Shown: piece after piece, positions 32,989 to 40,539 of the stretch | How positions within the stretch are numbered: the stretch's first letter is position 1 | Layout of the letters: each line of letters begins with the position of its first letter | NCBI RefSeq assembly: GCF_004363805.1 | Contig: NZ_SNZP01000002.1 | Location: forward strand, 1 to 64,000 | From: Paludibacterium purpuratum | GTDB taxonomy: Bacteria > Pseudomonadota > Gammaproteobacteria > Burkholderiales > Chromobacteriaceae | Direction of reading: 5' to 3' | Length of the DNA stretch: 64,000 nucleotides | Notes under the pieces: model-generated | What the model was told of the DNA's origin: nothing | Database searches by the model: none | What the model saw: the letters and a program-made list of their open reading frames with translations, nothing else | Program-made: the position numbers and the translations under genes

Positions 32989-34851
32989 TCAGTGCCCAAG
33001 ATTGTCCAGCACCTGGCGGGCAAACTTCGTCGCCGCCTGGCTGATCTGGCCCAGATTCTGACCAATGTAACCATTGATGGCGCCGATGATGCTCTGGATC
33101 AGTGCCGACTGGTTGAGAATGGGGTCGATCAGTTGTTCGTATATCGCGTCGTCCGGCGGCAAGGTCACGGCCAGCTTGACATCGCCATTGCCGGCCACCA
33201 GCACGATCCGGCTGTAGTTCAACGCCAGTTCCTGCGGCGTGTCGCCGCTGGCGGTGAGGGAGGTCTGCACGCCGAGCGTGTTGCTGTTGTTGTGCAACGT
33301 GATATTGAACGTGCCGCTGATCGGCACCGGGGTATTGTCGCCAACTGTCACATTCAGGGTAAAGGCGGTACTGGCGGTGGCGGGCGGCGAAGGCACGGTG
33401 CGTTGATGACCACCCACCGTCACCGTCGGGCCGGGGTTGAGCGTATCCAACAGCAAGGTGGCATTGACTTGCTGGTTGGTGCCGAAGTTGATATTGCCAG
33501 GCAAAGCCACCAGATTGGACAAGCCATTGATCACCAGATTTTGCAGCGCGATATCGGTGACCTTCACTTGCTGTCCTAGCACCGTGGTACTGAACGGGCC
33601 GTCTATGTGCAGATTGCTCGCGGTATACGGCTCGATCGTCGGCGAATTGGATCCCAGCACCAGGGTCGGCAGGTAGATGTAGCTGCGGACATCGTTGATG
33701 CCGCCGCGCGCGCGGTCGAACAGGTATTTATCCACCGCATTGGCGCCGACATCCACACCGCCGCTGGCCACCTGGGAGCTACCGAAAATCTGGTTAAAGA
33801 TGCTGACGAGCTGGCTGTTCAACAAATCCTCCACCTTCGCCCGGTTGCCGGAATCCATCAGCGCGTTGTTCACCTGGGTGCTCAGCAAGGTTGCGGCATC
33901 TTCCGTGGCCAGCAGATTTTTGAAGAAGGTGCTCCAGCCCGGGAAAAAAGTTGAGGCGTTAATCACAGAGGGGAAAGGGATCGGCGACAACCGCTGATAC
34001 TGCAGATTCTGCAAGGCATAGTCTGGCGTCGCACTCTGCTGTCCAAGCAACTGCAAGGTATTCAGGCCGATCTGCAAGGCCGGTGCGTTGCTGACGCCGA
34101 CATTGGTGTCGGCCACGACGGCGGCCTGGCTCAAATACAGCAGGGCAATGCCGGTCGCGCTGCAATCGAACCCATTCAGATGTCCGGAAGAAGGCGGCAG
34201 ACCGAGCGTGGGCGGCGGCGGGAAGATCTTGCCGTTGCGATCGGCGAAGCACAATGTCTGGGTCAGCACAAAACTCAGACCGCTGAAAGCCTGCCCGGTA
34301 TTGCTGTCCGTGCCCCGCTCCTCGCCAGCCAGCGCCAGCTGCTGACACCATGCCGCGCTCACCGAATAGGCGTTCGGGTTCAGTGTGATCTGCGCGTGAT
34401 AACCTTGGTCGTCGGAACTGACGGTCGGCTCCTTGCCGCTGACCTGGATATTCGCCAGCCCCTGGATTTCGATGTTATCGACGTGCAGATTCGGCCCGAC
34501 ATTCGGCATCGGTACCACGTTGAGCTTTTGCCCGGTGATATAAGTCACGGCGGCCTTGGCGTCGTCGATCATGCTCTGCGTCACGGCACCGCCAGGCTTG
34601 GCCTGACTTAATGACATAATCGCGGGAAACAGCGCTTTAAACCAAGAAACGGCCAGATCCTGCGAAATATCGACCGCGCCGTTGATGTTGTTCAGGCCCC
34701 AGTTGGAGGCATGCAGCGGCAGGTAGGGTTGGTGCTGGTCGTTTTTCATGTTCGACAACGCGACCGGCAGGAACAGCTGATTGCCCGGCGAGCTGTCGTT
34801 CGCCTTTTGCATCAGCGTGTTGTAGACGAAATGGAATAGATACAAGCTCAT
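32989..34851 (-). CDS. TULIP/P47-like beta-rich protein (620 residues)
   Basis: The protein opens MSLYLFHFVYNTLMQKAND, a short strand-helix start that recalls Clostridium P47-type proteins. It then has long amphipathic strands interrupted by helices (LLNSQLVSIFNQIFGSSQVA), and ends in a helical tail (ALIQSIIGAINGYIGQNLGQ). Mid and late segments (VKVTDIALQNLVINGLSNLV) read like the curved sheets of TULIP lipid-binding domains. There is no signal peptide. The gene is 18 bases downstream of the polyprenyl synthase gene and four bases upstream of the 850-residue gene. The P47/TULIP link is pattern-based and needs a structure comparison. Confidence 0.7.
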   Translation of the reverse strand: MSLYLFHFVYNTLMQKANDSSPGNQLFLPVALSNMKNDQHQPYLPLHASNWGLNNINGAVDISQDLAVSWFKALFPAIMSLSQAKPGGAVTQSMIDDAKAAVTYITGQKLNVVPMPNVGPNLHVDNIEIQGLANIQVSGKEPTVSSDDQGYHAQITLNPNAYSVSAAWCQQLALAGEERGTDSNTGQAFSGLSFVLTQTLCFADRNGKIFPPPPTLGLPPSSGHLNGFDCSATGIALLYLSQAAVVADTNVGVSNAPALQIGLNTLQLLGQQSATPDYALQNLQYQRLSPIPFPSVINASTFFPGWSTFFKNLLATEDAATLLSTQVNNALMDSGNRAKVEDLLNSQLVSIFNQIFGSSQVASGGVDVGANAVDKYLFDRARGGINDVRSYIYLPTLVLGSNSPTIEPYTASNLHIDGPFSTTVLGQQVKVTDIALQNLVINGLSNLVALPGNINFGTNQQVNATLLLDTLNPGPTVTVGGHQRTVPSPPATASTAFTLNVTVGDNTPVPISGTFNITLHNNSNTLGVQTSLTASGDTPQELALNYSRIVLVAGNGDVKLAVTLPPDDAIYEQLIDPILNQSALIQSIIGAINGYIGQNLGQISQAATKFARQVLDNLGH

Positions 34852-34869
34852 GATTCCCCCTTTGGGAAA

Positions 34870-35892
34870 TTAATAGGGCCGGTTGACCACATGCATGGTG
34901 ATGTCCTGCAAGGCTCGCAAATGCGGCCCCGCGGGCAGGTTCTCCAAGAATTGCACCGCCTGCAGCGCGGTCGCGCGCGCTTGGGCGTAGGCTAAGGCAA
35001 AGGCGTCGGAGCGGCGGATTTCATCGACCCAAGCGTTGATTTGCGGCACGGGCGGGGTTTCTTGACTACGCAGGTAGCGCACCATGGGATGGTCATCGCC
35101 AAACAGTTTCATCGCATGAATGATGGGCAGCGTGATGCGGCGCTGGTGCAAGTCGATGCCCTTGCGCTTGCCGGCCTCCTCATCCGAATGCGCCAAATCG
35201 AAGATGTCGTCCATCATTTGAAAGGCGCGGCCCATATAACGGCCAAACGAGCCCAGTCTGCGTAGTTCCGAGGTGTGCGCCCGCATCAGCGCCGCGCCCG
35301 ATTCGCACGCCAGTCCGAACAACACCGCCGTCTTGCGGTCGATGGTGGTCAGGTAGCGGCTCAACAGCGAATCCGGATGCCAATACGGCTGCGTGGTCAT
35401 TTCGTCGATCTCCCCCCGGCAGATATCGAAAGCCGAGTCGAGTACCCACTTCACCAACTGCATATCGTCCTGGTCTTCGATGGCATCGACGAAACAACGC
35501 ACCGCCTGCAGGAATTGCATGTCGCCGATCAGAATCGCCATCTCGGTGCCGCGCGCGGCGTTGACACTGTGCTGGCCGCGCCGCAACGAGGCGTGATCGA
35601 CGATATCGTCGTGAATCAGGCTGGCCACATGCAGCATTTCCAACGAGGCGGCGGCACGCAAAACCTTAAACGGCAGCGCCGAGCGTGGCTGGAACAGCCG
35701 TGCGGTCAATAGCAACATCAGCGGCCGCAATTTCTTGCCGCTGCGGTACAACGCCATCTCCGCCTCGGACAGATAGTCTTGCTGCGGCAGGAGCGCATTC
35801 GCCAATTCGCGCTCGAACCCCTGCATCTCCTCCACCATCAGCTGTTGCAGAATGTCGTTGACCGGGTCTTGTGCCCCGGCGGCGACCCTCAT
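34870..35892 (-). CDS. trans-Polyprenyl diphosphate synthase
   Basis: The 340-residue enzyme has the first Asp-rich motif DDIVD (residues 95-99, in SLIHDDIVDHASLRRG), the second DDIFD (228-232), and the substrate Lys/Arg pair GKKLRP (52-57). It condenses isopentenyl diphosphate with an allylic diphosphate. Small residues (Ala90, Ser91) before the first motif resemble long-chain synthases such as IspB rather than farnesyl synthases. The ATG at 35892 overlaps the previous gene's stop (ATGA), so the enzyme is translationally coupled to a TULIP-like protein. This is not the usual ispB context, which suggests a dedicated isoprenoid made for this operon. Product length is inference. Confidence 0.9.
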   Translation of the reverse strand: MRVAAGAQDPVNDILQQLMVEEMQGFERELANALLPQQDYLSEAEMALYRSGKKLRPLMLLLTARLFQPRSALPFKVLRAAASLEMLHVASLIHDDIVDHASLRRGQHSVNAARGTEMAILIGDMQFLQAVRCFVDAIEDQDDMQLVKWVLDSAFDICRGEIDEMTTQPYWHPDSLLSRYLTTIDRKTAVLFGLACESGAALMRAHTSELRRLGSFGRYMGRAFQMMDDIFDLAHSDEEAGKRKGIDLHQRRITLPIIHAMKLFGDDHPMVRYLRSQETPPVPQINAWVDEIRRSDAFALAYAQARATALQAVQFLENLPAGPHLRALQDITMHVVNRPY

Positions 35893-37256
35893 TGATGCTT
35901 GCCTTGTGCAATCTGGGCCAACGACGGCACCAGTGCCCGCTCCAGCGCATCGGCAATGCGGTCGTGCAACAGACTCTTGATGAAGCGCGCCTCGCCCAAC
36001 GCCTCGCGCGCCGCCTCGGCCAAAGGCAGACCGAGTTCGGCGTCCCAGCCGCTGTCGTCGAAATCCAGGTCGAAGCCGTCCAGTTCCACCCGGCCATCGA
36101 CTAGACGGGCTTCGCCCGCGGCGACATCGAATTGCAGATAGACATAACACCCCAGACTGGCATGCAATCCGCCCGCCGCCAGCGCCACCGGTTTTTGCGC
36201 GGCCAACCGCGCCGCATGCTCGGCGAAGTCGGCCTGCATTTTGCGGACAAAGGCCCGTTCGTCCTCGCTCAGCGCCATGGTCCAGGTATTGCCGTTGGCA
36301 TCTCGACCGCCGATCGGGTTGCCGCTGAGATAGTCATGAACTTCTTGCACCGTGTGCGGTGTCGGCGGGGTGCCGTGCAGTACCATCTGATAGACGGTGG
36401 CTTTGGTTTTGGGCGGCACATCGTTGATTTTCGCCACCTTGGCGTTTTGCACGATGCCGGTGCCAAAGCTCAGCGTGGCCGCTGCGGCCAGGTTGTAAGG
36501 ATTGGTCGAATCTGTCGGGTTGCCGGGCTCGTTATTGGCCGCCATCGCCGTCAAGGTGGTGAGCAGCGCCAATTGCTGGGATTGGGCATTGCCGTTATAA
36601 GTGGTGCTGCCATATACCTTTTTGGGATCGTTCACCACCATGCCGGTGGTATTCACCGCCGTATTGGTGTCGGCGGCCATATCGGTAATCTCCTGCACGC
36701 CCCAGCCGATCTGGAAGGCATAGGCGGTGGGATCGGTGAACACATCGTTGAAGGCGGCCCGATGATTGGTATAGGTGGAGAGCATCGTGGCACCATTGCC
36801 GCCCGGCAAGTTCTGCAGCGCGGCACGTTGATCCTGCGCGGTTTGAACCCAGGCCGGATGCACATTCTGATCCGCGCCGCCGCGCCGCCCGGCATCCCTC
36901 GGCAAACCGGTCCCCGCGCCGTCCAGCCCGGTTTCCCATATTTGCGTCCCCTGCAAGGTCTGCCGCCCGACTAGCGCAATATCCGCGATCTGCAGCGCCA
37001 GCACGCAATGCCCCTCGGCATTGCTGCCGCTGGTCAAGGTCAATGGCGCACGGTCCGCCAGCTGCAATTGCAAATCGCCCAGTTCGATACTGAGCGCCCC
37101 TCGCGCAAAACCGGCCTGGGGCGGCATATCCGACGCATGCGCCAGCGGCAACGCCGGGATATCGTCAAGGACAATCAGATGCGGCAGCGCGGTGTGCAAA
37201 TCGTCGTGATCCAAATGGTTCCAATCGGCCTGAAGCGCTTGCGGGTCAAGGCTCAT
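35889..37256 (-). CDS. Beta-rich protein of the TULIP-like operon (455 residues)
   Basis: The product has no signal peptide. Its N-terminal ~110 residues and C-terminal ~110 residues are beta-rich halves (GALSIELGDLQLQLADRAPL and YVYLQFDVAAGEARLVDGRV) around a helical, Ala/Asn/Thr-rich middle (TDMAADTNTAVNTTGMVV; LTTLTAMAANNEPGN). A helical tail ends in LVPSLAQIAQGKHQ. AGGAG lies six bases before the ATG at 37256. Its stop overlaps the polyprenyl synthase start by four bases. The same operon and layout suggest it belongs with the other beta-rich proteins, but no family is recognised. Confidence 0.7.
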   Translation of the reverse strand: MSLDPQALQADWNHLDHDDLHTALPHLIVLDDIPALPLAHASDMPPQAGFARGALSIELGDLQLQLADRAPLTLTSGSNAEGHCVLALQIADIALVGRQTLQGTQIWETGLDGAGTGLPRDAGRRGGADQNVHPAWVQTAQDQRAALQNLPGGNGATMLSTYTNHRAAFNDVFTDPTAYAFQIGWGVQEITDMAADTNTAVNTTGMVVNDPKKVYGSTTYNGNAQSQQLALLTTLTAMAANNEPGNPTDSTNPYNLAAAATLSFGTGIVQNAKVAKINDVPPKTKATVYQMVLHGTPPTPHTVQEVHDYLSGNPIGGRDANGNTWTMALSEDERAFVRKMQADFAEHAARLAAQKPVALAAGGLHASLGCYVYLQFDVAAGEARLVDGRVELDGFDLDFDDSGWDAELGLPLAEAAREALGEARFIKSLLHDRIADALERALVPSLAQIAQGKHQ

Positions 37257-37303
37257 GAAATTCTCCTGCATGGGTATGGTTGGTTCCGTCGCTCAACGAG
37301 GGC

Positions 37304-37702
37304 TCAATTGATGGCGACGTTGGCGGTGATCAGCACATGGTCGGCATCGCTGGTCGAAAGATTCAGGTTGGTCGGCGTCAGCGTCAGGCTGATGCCCTCG
37401 AAACTCACGGGGATGGGCGGCACCGTGAACGAGGCGTTCGCGTTCAATTCGTCCTGCGCTTTGGTTTGGATGGTGTTGGTAATGAAGGGCGTGACCGCAC
37501 CGATGACGATATTGGCCACATGCTCCAGCAGGCCGGCGTTGAATTGCTGCCAACCGCTGCCATCCGGGGCATAGTGGATGGTGAACGTCGGCAGCGGCTG
37601 CAACTGCAGTTGTACGGTATTGGACCCCACAATGACCGGCGCCACTGTGAGCGTCAGCGGGGTGGGCGCGGTGGTGAAAGTGGCTTTGGCAAAGTCGGTC
37701 AT
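37304..37702 (-). CDS. Small TULIP-like beta protein (132 residues)
   Basis: The protein is a single beta-rich unit with one helix (NAGLLEHVANIVIGAVTPFI) between two sets of strands. The second set reads FTVPPIPVSFEGISLTLTP and ends DHVLITANVAIN, a pattern like one half of a TULIP or P47 domain. There is no signal peptide. GGAGAGAG lies just before the ATG. It lies 12 bases after the gene upstream and 47 bases before the next, so it is within the operon. Confidence 0.7.
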   Translation of the reverse strand: MTDFAKATFTTAPTPLTLTVAPVIVGSNTVQLQLQPLPTFTIHYAPDGSGWQQFNAGLLEHVANIVIGAVTPFITNTIQTKAQDELNANASFTVPPIPVSFEGISLTLTPTNLNLSTSDADHVLITANVAIN

Positions 37703-37714
37703 CGCTCTCTCCTG

Positions 37715-38632
37715 TCACAATAGATTGGAAGCTGTTTCCAGCGCGCAAGCCGCCGGTACCAACCACCACGACACATCCACCGTGGCGGTGGCGCCGAAGG
37801 TGGCGGTGATGTTCACATTCGGCAACGTCGAGCTCAGTGCGACCGAGGCGTTCGTGATACCGCCATCCAACGAGTAGCTGCCGGTCCAGTTGCTATCGCT
37901 CTTGTTGACGCTGGCGCTATCCAGCTTCTGCACGATCGCACCGGCATATTGGTTCAGTACCGCCGCCAACAGCCGGCGTCCCGCCAGCACGCCTAAGGGG
38001 ACGGCGGGCCATTGCACGCCGGCGATATCCGGGGTGCCGCTTGCGACCAGATTGCTGGCCACCACCAGATAGCCATTGCCGACGGTCATCACCGGCGGCG
38101 TGAAATTCTGGCCTTCCACCGCGATGCTGGCCGGAATGTGATAGCCATTCAGCAACGTTTGCACCTTGCCGTAGACAATGCCTCCCACCAATTCCAGGTA
38201 AATCGTCCCAGCTGGCGTGGAGGTACTCGGCAACACCGCCACGTTGCTCAGTTGGATCTGATCCTTCACCACCGCAACCTGGGCGAACACGGTCATGGCG
38301 AAGGTTGGCGAAACGTCTGTGCCTTGATCCATGTGGATGGTGGTTGTCAGCTGGGCGATCTGCACCTGGAACATCTGGTCGGTCGGATTGGCCGGTTTCT
38401 TGCCCCCTGGCGTAAACGTATTCGGGTCGTTCCATTGCGCCGCCGTCGGCGGCGAAAGCACGAATTGCGGGGCGCCAACGATCGCCCAGTCAACGCTCTT
38501 GATGCCGTCCTGGCCGATCGGCTCCGTCCCCTGAAAGAGTTTCTGCTTGGCCTGGCTGTTGGCGTACAGTTTGCTCATTGCTTGATTCAGCGTGTCGGCG
38601 TCGAGTACCAGTGCAATGTCGTAACTGCTCAT
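37715..38632 (-). CDS. P47/TULIP-like protein (305 residues)
   Basis: The N-terminus, MSSYDIALVLDADTLNQAMS, followed by VDWAIVGAPQFVLSPP, parallels the 'Y-D-I-V-.-.-.-.-.-.-N' start and the following 'W-.-I-V-.-G' strand described for Clostridium P47 proteins. Long strands (MFQVQIAQLTTTIHMDQGTD; GTIYLELVGGIVYGKVQTLL) and a C-terminal helix plus a final beta segment complete a TULIP-like plan. There is no signal peptide. Clostridial P47/OrfX proteins bind lipids and accompany protein toxins. The start region overlaps the end of the upstream peptidase frame by about 140 bases. Confidence 0.7.
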   Translation of the reverse strand: MSSYDIALVLDADTLNQAMSKLYANSQAKQKLFQGTEPIGQDGIKSVDWAIVGAPQFVLSPPTAAQWNDPNTFTPGGKKPANPTDQMFQVQIAQLTTTIHMDQGTDVSPTFAMTVFAQVAVVKDQIQLSNVAVLPSTSTPAGTIYLELVGGIVYGKVQTLLNGYHIPASIAVEGQNFTPPVMTVGNGYLVVASNLVASGTPDIAGVQWPAVPLGVLAGRRLLAAVLNQYAGAIVQKLDSASVNKSDSNWTGSYSLDGGITNASVALSSTLPNVNITATFGATATVDVSWWLVPAACALETASNLL

Positions 38633-39254
38633 CTTCTGACTCTCCTGTCTGGCGCCCTTGCGCCTTGTAGGGGTGATGCGTCCAATACGTTTCCATCCAC
38701 TCGCCGCCATGGCGGTAGTGCTGCGGGAAATCGTCGAAGGTCACGGTTGCGCGGCCGCATTGCGGATCGGCGACCGAAATCGTGCGCCGAGTACGGCAGT
38801 AGCCATCCACCAGCACATAGTGCTGCTGTCCGGAATGCCAACGGATGGCCACCGCAAGAGGACGCCCCTCGTCCAATTCGCGCATCAAGCGGCGAAACGG
38901 CGGTCGTCCGCTGCTCCAGCCCGCCAGGCAGTTCACGTAGCGCAAGGTGCGCTCCAGTGATGCCTGCTGGTTGTATTGCTCCTCTTGCATCAGCGCGGGC
39001 GGCGGCTCGCAGTTCGGGCGCAACTGGTCGATGGCCAGAATCCGCCAGGCCAGGCTGTCTTGGCGCCAGGAGGTGTCGCCGTAGAAGGCTGCGATGGCAC
39101 AAGTGACGGCGGACCAACACCAGTTACTGCGAACCTGCGGCGCCAGATTGAGGCCCAGTTGGCCGCCATCGGCGGCCGCCACCTCGACGGCCGCCAGCTG
39201 CAGCGGCCCGATGCGTCGAGCCGTCCGGGTCACAGGCTCGATTCTCAGTCTCAT
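38490..39254 (-). CDS. Papain-like cysteine peptidase (C70/AvrRpt2-type)
   Basis: The 254-residue frame holds a papain-like core. The oxyanion Gln40 and nucleophile Cys46 are in APQVRSNWCWSAVTCAI with the classic six-residue spacing. The His is in QQHYVLVDGY (His145) and the Asp in VADPQCG (Asp163). SWRQDSLAWRI is the family's 'Q..lA' helix. AvrRpt2/C70 relatives are secreted proteases. The first ATG is at 39254, overlapping the stop of the gene before (TGATG). The last ~45 residues run into the next gene and look low in conservation (Gln/Arg/Thr-rich), so the native C-terminus may be shorter if a frameshift occurred. Confidence 0.78.
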   Translation of the reverse strand: MRLRIEPVTRTARRIGPLQLAAVEVAAADGGQLGLNLAPQVRSNWCWSAVTCAIAAFYGDTSWRQDSLAWRILAIDQLRPNCEPPPALMQEEQYNQQASLERTLRYVNCLAGWSSGRPPFRRLMRELDEGRPLAVAIRWHSGQQHYVLVDGYCRTRRTISVADPQCGRATVTFDDFPQHYRHGGEWMETYWTHHPYKAQGRQTGESEDEQLRHCTGTRRRHAESSNEQTVRQQPGQAETLSGDGADRPGRHQER

Positions 39255-39889
39255 CAAAGGCTCGTGCACTTCGGCAGCAGCTTGTTCAACTGATCGCTGA
39301 CGATGCTGTTGATTTGCGAAGAGATGAGATTGCGGATGGCACCCTTGGTGGCATCGAGGATCAGGCTTTCCACCGGCTGCAGCAGGTAATTGAGCGGCCC
39401 GAGATCGTTGATCCAGATGGAGGCATTGCCGTAGTTGAAGTTGGCGTTCATCCCGCTAATGCTGTTCAGGCACAAGCTGCCATTGCTGATGCTGCCGCTC
39501 ACCTGCGCACTGCCGGACACGCTGGGGTTATCGATACGCACGCTGCCGGAGATGCTTGGATCGGCAAACAAAATATGCAGGCCACCGCTCACATTGGCGT
39601 TCAGCGAGCTGTTCAACACGGCGTGAAAATTCAAAGGGGCAGATAAATTACTGCCCGAAGTCGTGATATTGCTGGCCACCAAATCCTGAATCTGAATGGA
39701 AGACACCCCGGTCAGATGCGTGATCGAATAGGACGCGCTACCGATGCCGATGCTGGCGGAGCCGGAGGCGACATTTTGCAGCGGATCGAAACCGCTGTTA
39801 CGAATCGCCGCGCCGATTTCGGGGTTCAATTGCTGCACGACCCCTTGCAAGATTTCATTGATGATCTGATTAAACGGGTTGTCGCTCAT
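39254..39889 (-). CDS. TULIP-like protein resembling insect JHBP/mite group-7 folds (211 residues)
   Basis: The protein begins with an amphipathic helix (NPFNQIINEILQGVVQQLNP), then a curved set of strands (VSSIQIQDLVASNITTSGSN; SGGLHILFADPSISGSVRI) and ends with a long amphipathic helix (ATKGAIRNLISSQINSIVSD, QLNKLLP). Helix-sheet-helix with a closing 'in..v.dqln..lp' pattern is typical of single-domain TULIP proteins such as juvenile-hormone-binding proteins and Der p 7. There is no signal peptide. It is the first gene of the compact block, with GGAGAA upstream, and its stop overlaps the next start. Confidence 0.72.
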   Translation of the reverse strand: MSDNPFNQIINEILQGVVQQLNPEIGAAIRNSGFDPLQNVASGSASIGIGSASYSITHLTGVSSIQIQDLVASNITTSGSNLSAPLNFHAVLNSSLNANVSGGLHILFADPSISGSVRIDNPSVSGSAQVSGSISNGSLCLNSISGMNANFNYGNASIWINDLGPLNYLLQPVESLILDATKGAIRNLISSQINSIVSDQLNKLLPKCTSL

Positions 39890-40240
39890 CGCATCGTTCT
39901 CCGAATGGAAAATCAGAAAGCCCAGAAGGCGCGTGCTGCCAAGCCGCTTCGGACGGGCATGTCTTGACATGTTTAGACGGCTCGCCGCTCAACGGCAACC
40001 GATTGGCATATTGCTTTAGCGAAAACAATGACCTGAGAATTGATTTTTGCTCGGCGCCCGCTTAGCGGCGCCAATCAAGGCACTGAAGATAGAAATACAC
40101 GAATGGCGGCAAGGGTAAACGGGGCTGTTTTGCTGGAAATGAACCATCCCTACCCTGACATAAAGACCAGGCGGTCGAAGAGCATAAAAAAACCGAACGG
40201 CGTCCACCGTTCGGTTTTCATCACTAGGCTGGGTGCTGGC
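39890..40240. other. Gap upstream of the TULIP-like operon
   Basis: These 351 bases hold the presumed promoter of the minus-strand block and the strong terminator at 40186-40218. An open frame on the plus strand (40040 on) lacks a ribosome site and recognisable content. No clear -35/-10 pair is evident. Confidence 0.4.
40186..40218 (-). terminator. Rho-independent terminator
   Basis: CCGAACGG (40193-40200) pairs with CCGTTCGG (40207-40214). Seven A residues on the plus strand (40186-40192) give a T-tract on the minus strand. The hairpin stops transcripts from the chitinase/small-protein side and separates them from the TULIP-like operon. Confidence 0.85.
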
Positions 40241-40354
40241 TTAAAGTTCGTCTTCCATCAGCGGATACACACCCTCGCCATGAAGTTGCGCCAGCAGGCG
40301 CCACAATTCGAGTTGTTCATGCAAAAACGCATGCAGTTCTTCCTGATAAGTCAT
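40241..40354 (-). CDS. Putative 37-residue protein before a terminator
   Basis: An ATG at 40354 with AGGA five bases upstream opens MTYQEELHAFLHEQLELWRL and ends GVYPLMEDEL, just before the strong terminator. It is acidic and helical. A longer frame upstream lacks a ribosome site. It could be a real small protein; no homologue is recognised. Confidence 0.4.
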   Translation of the reverse strand: MTYQEELHAFLHEQLELWRLLAQLHGEGVYPLMEDEL

Positions 40355-40539
40355 GTTTTCCTCGCCATGGGTAGTCACAACCCGGGGGCTGCCCGGTCGT
40401 GTCATGGCGACGATAAATGTTTGATGGAAAAGAATATTGCGCTGCATCATTCATTTCGCATTCCTTCAATAAAGCGTCGCATCGACGTAAAGCGCCTGTC
40501 GTATCCGCGCCCATGTCGACATCGCGCCCACCGGACGAT

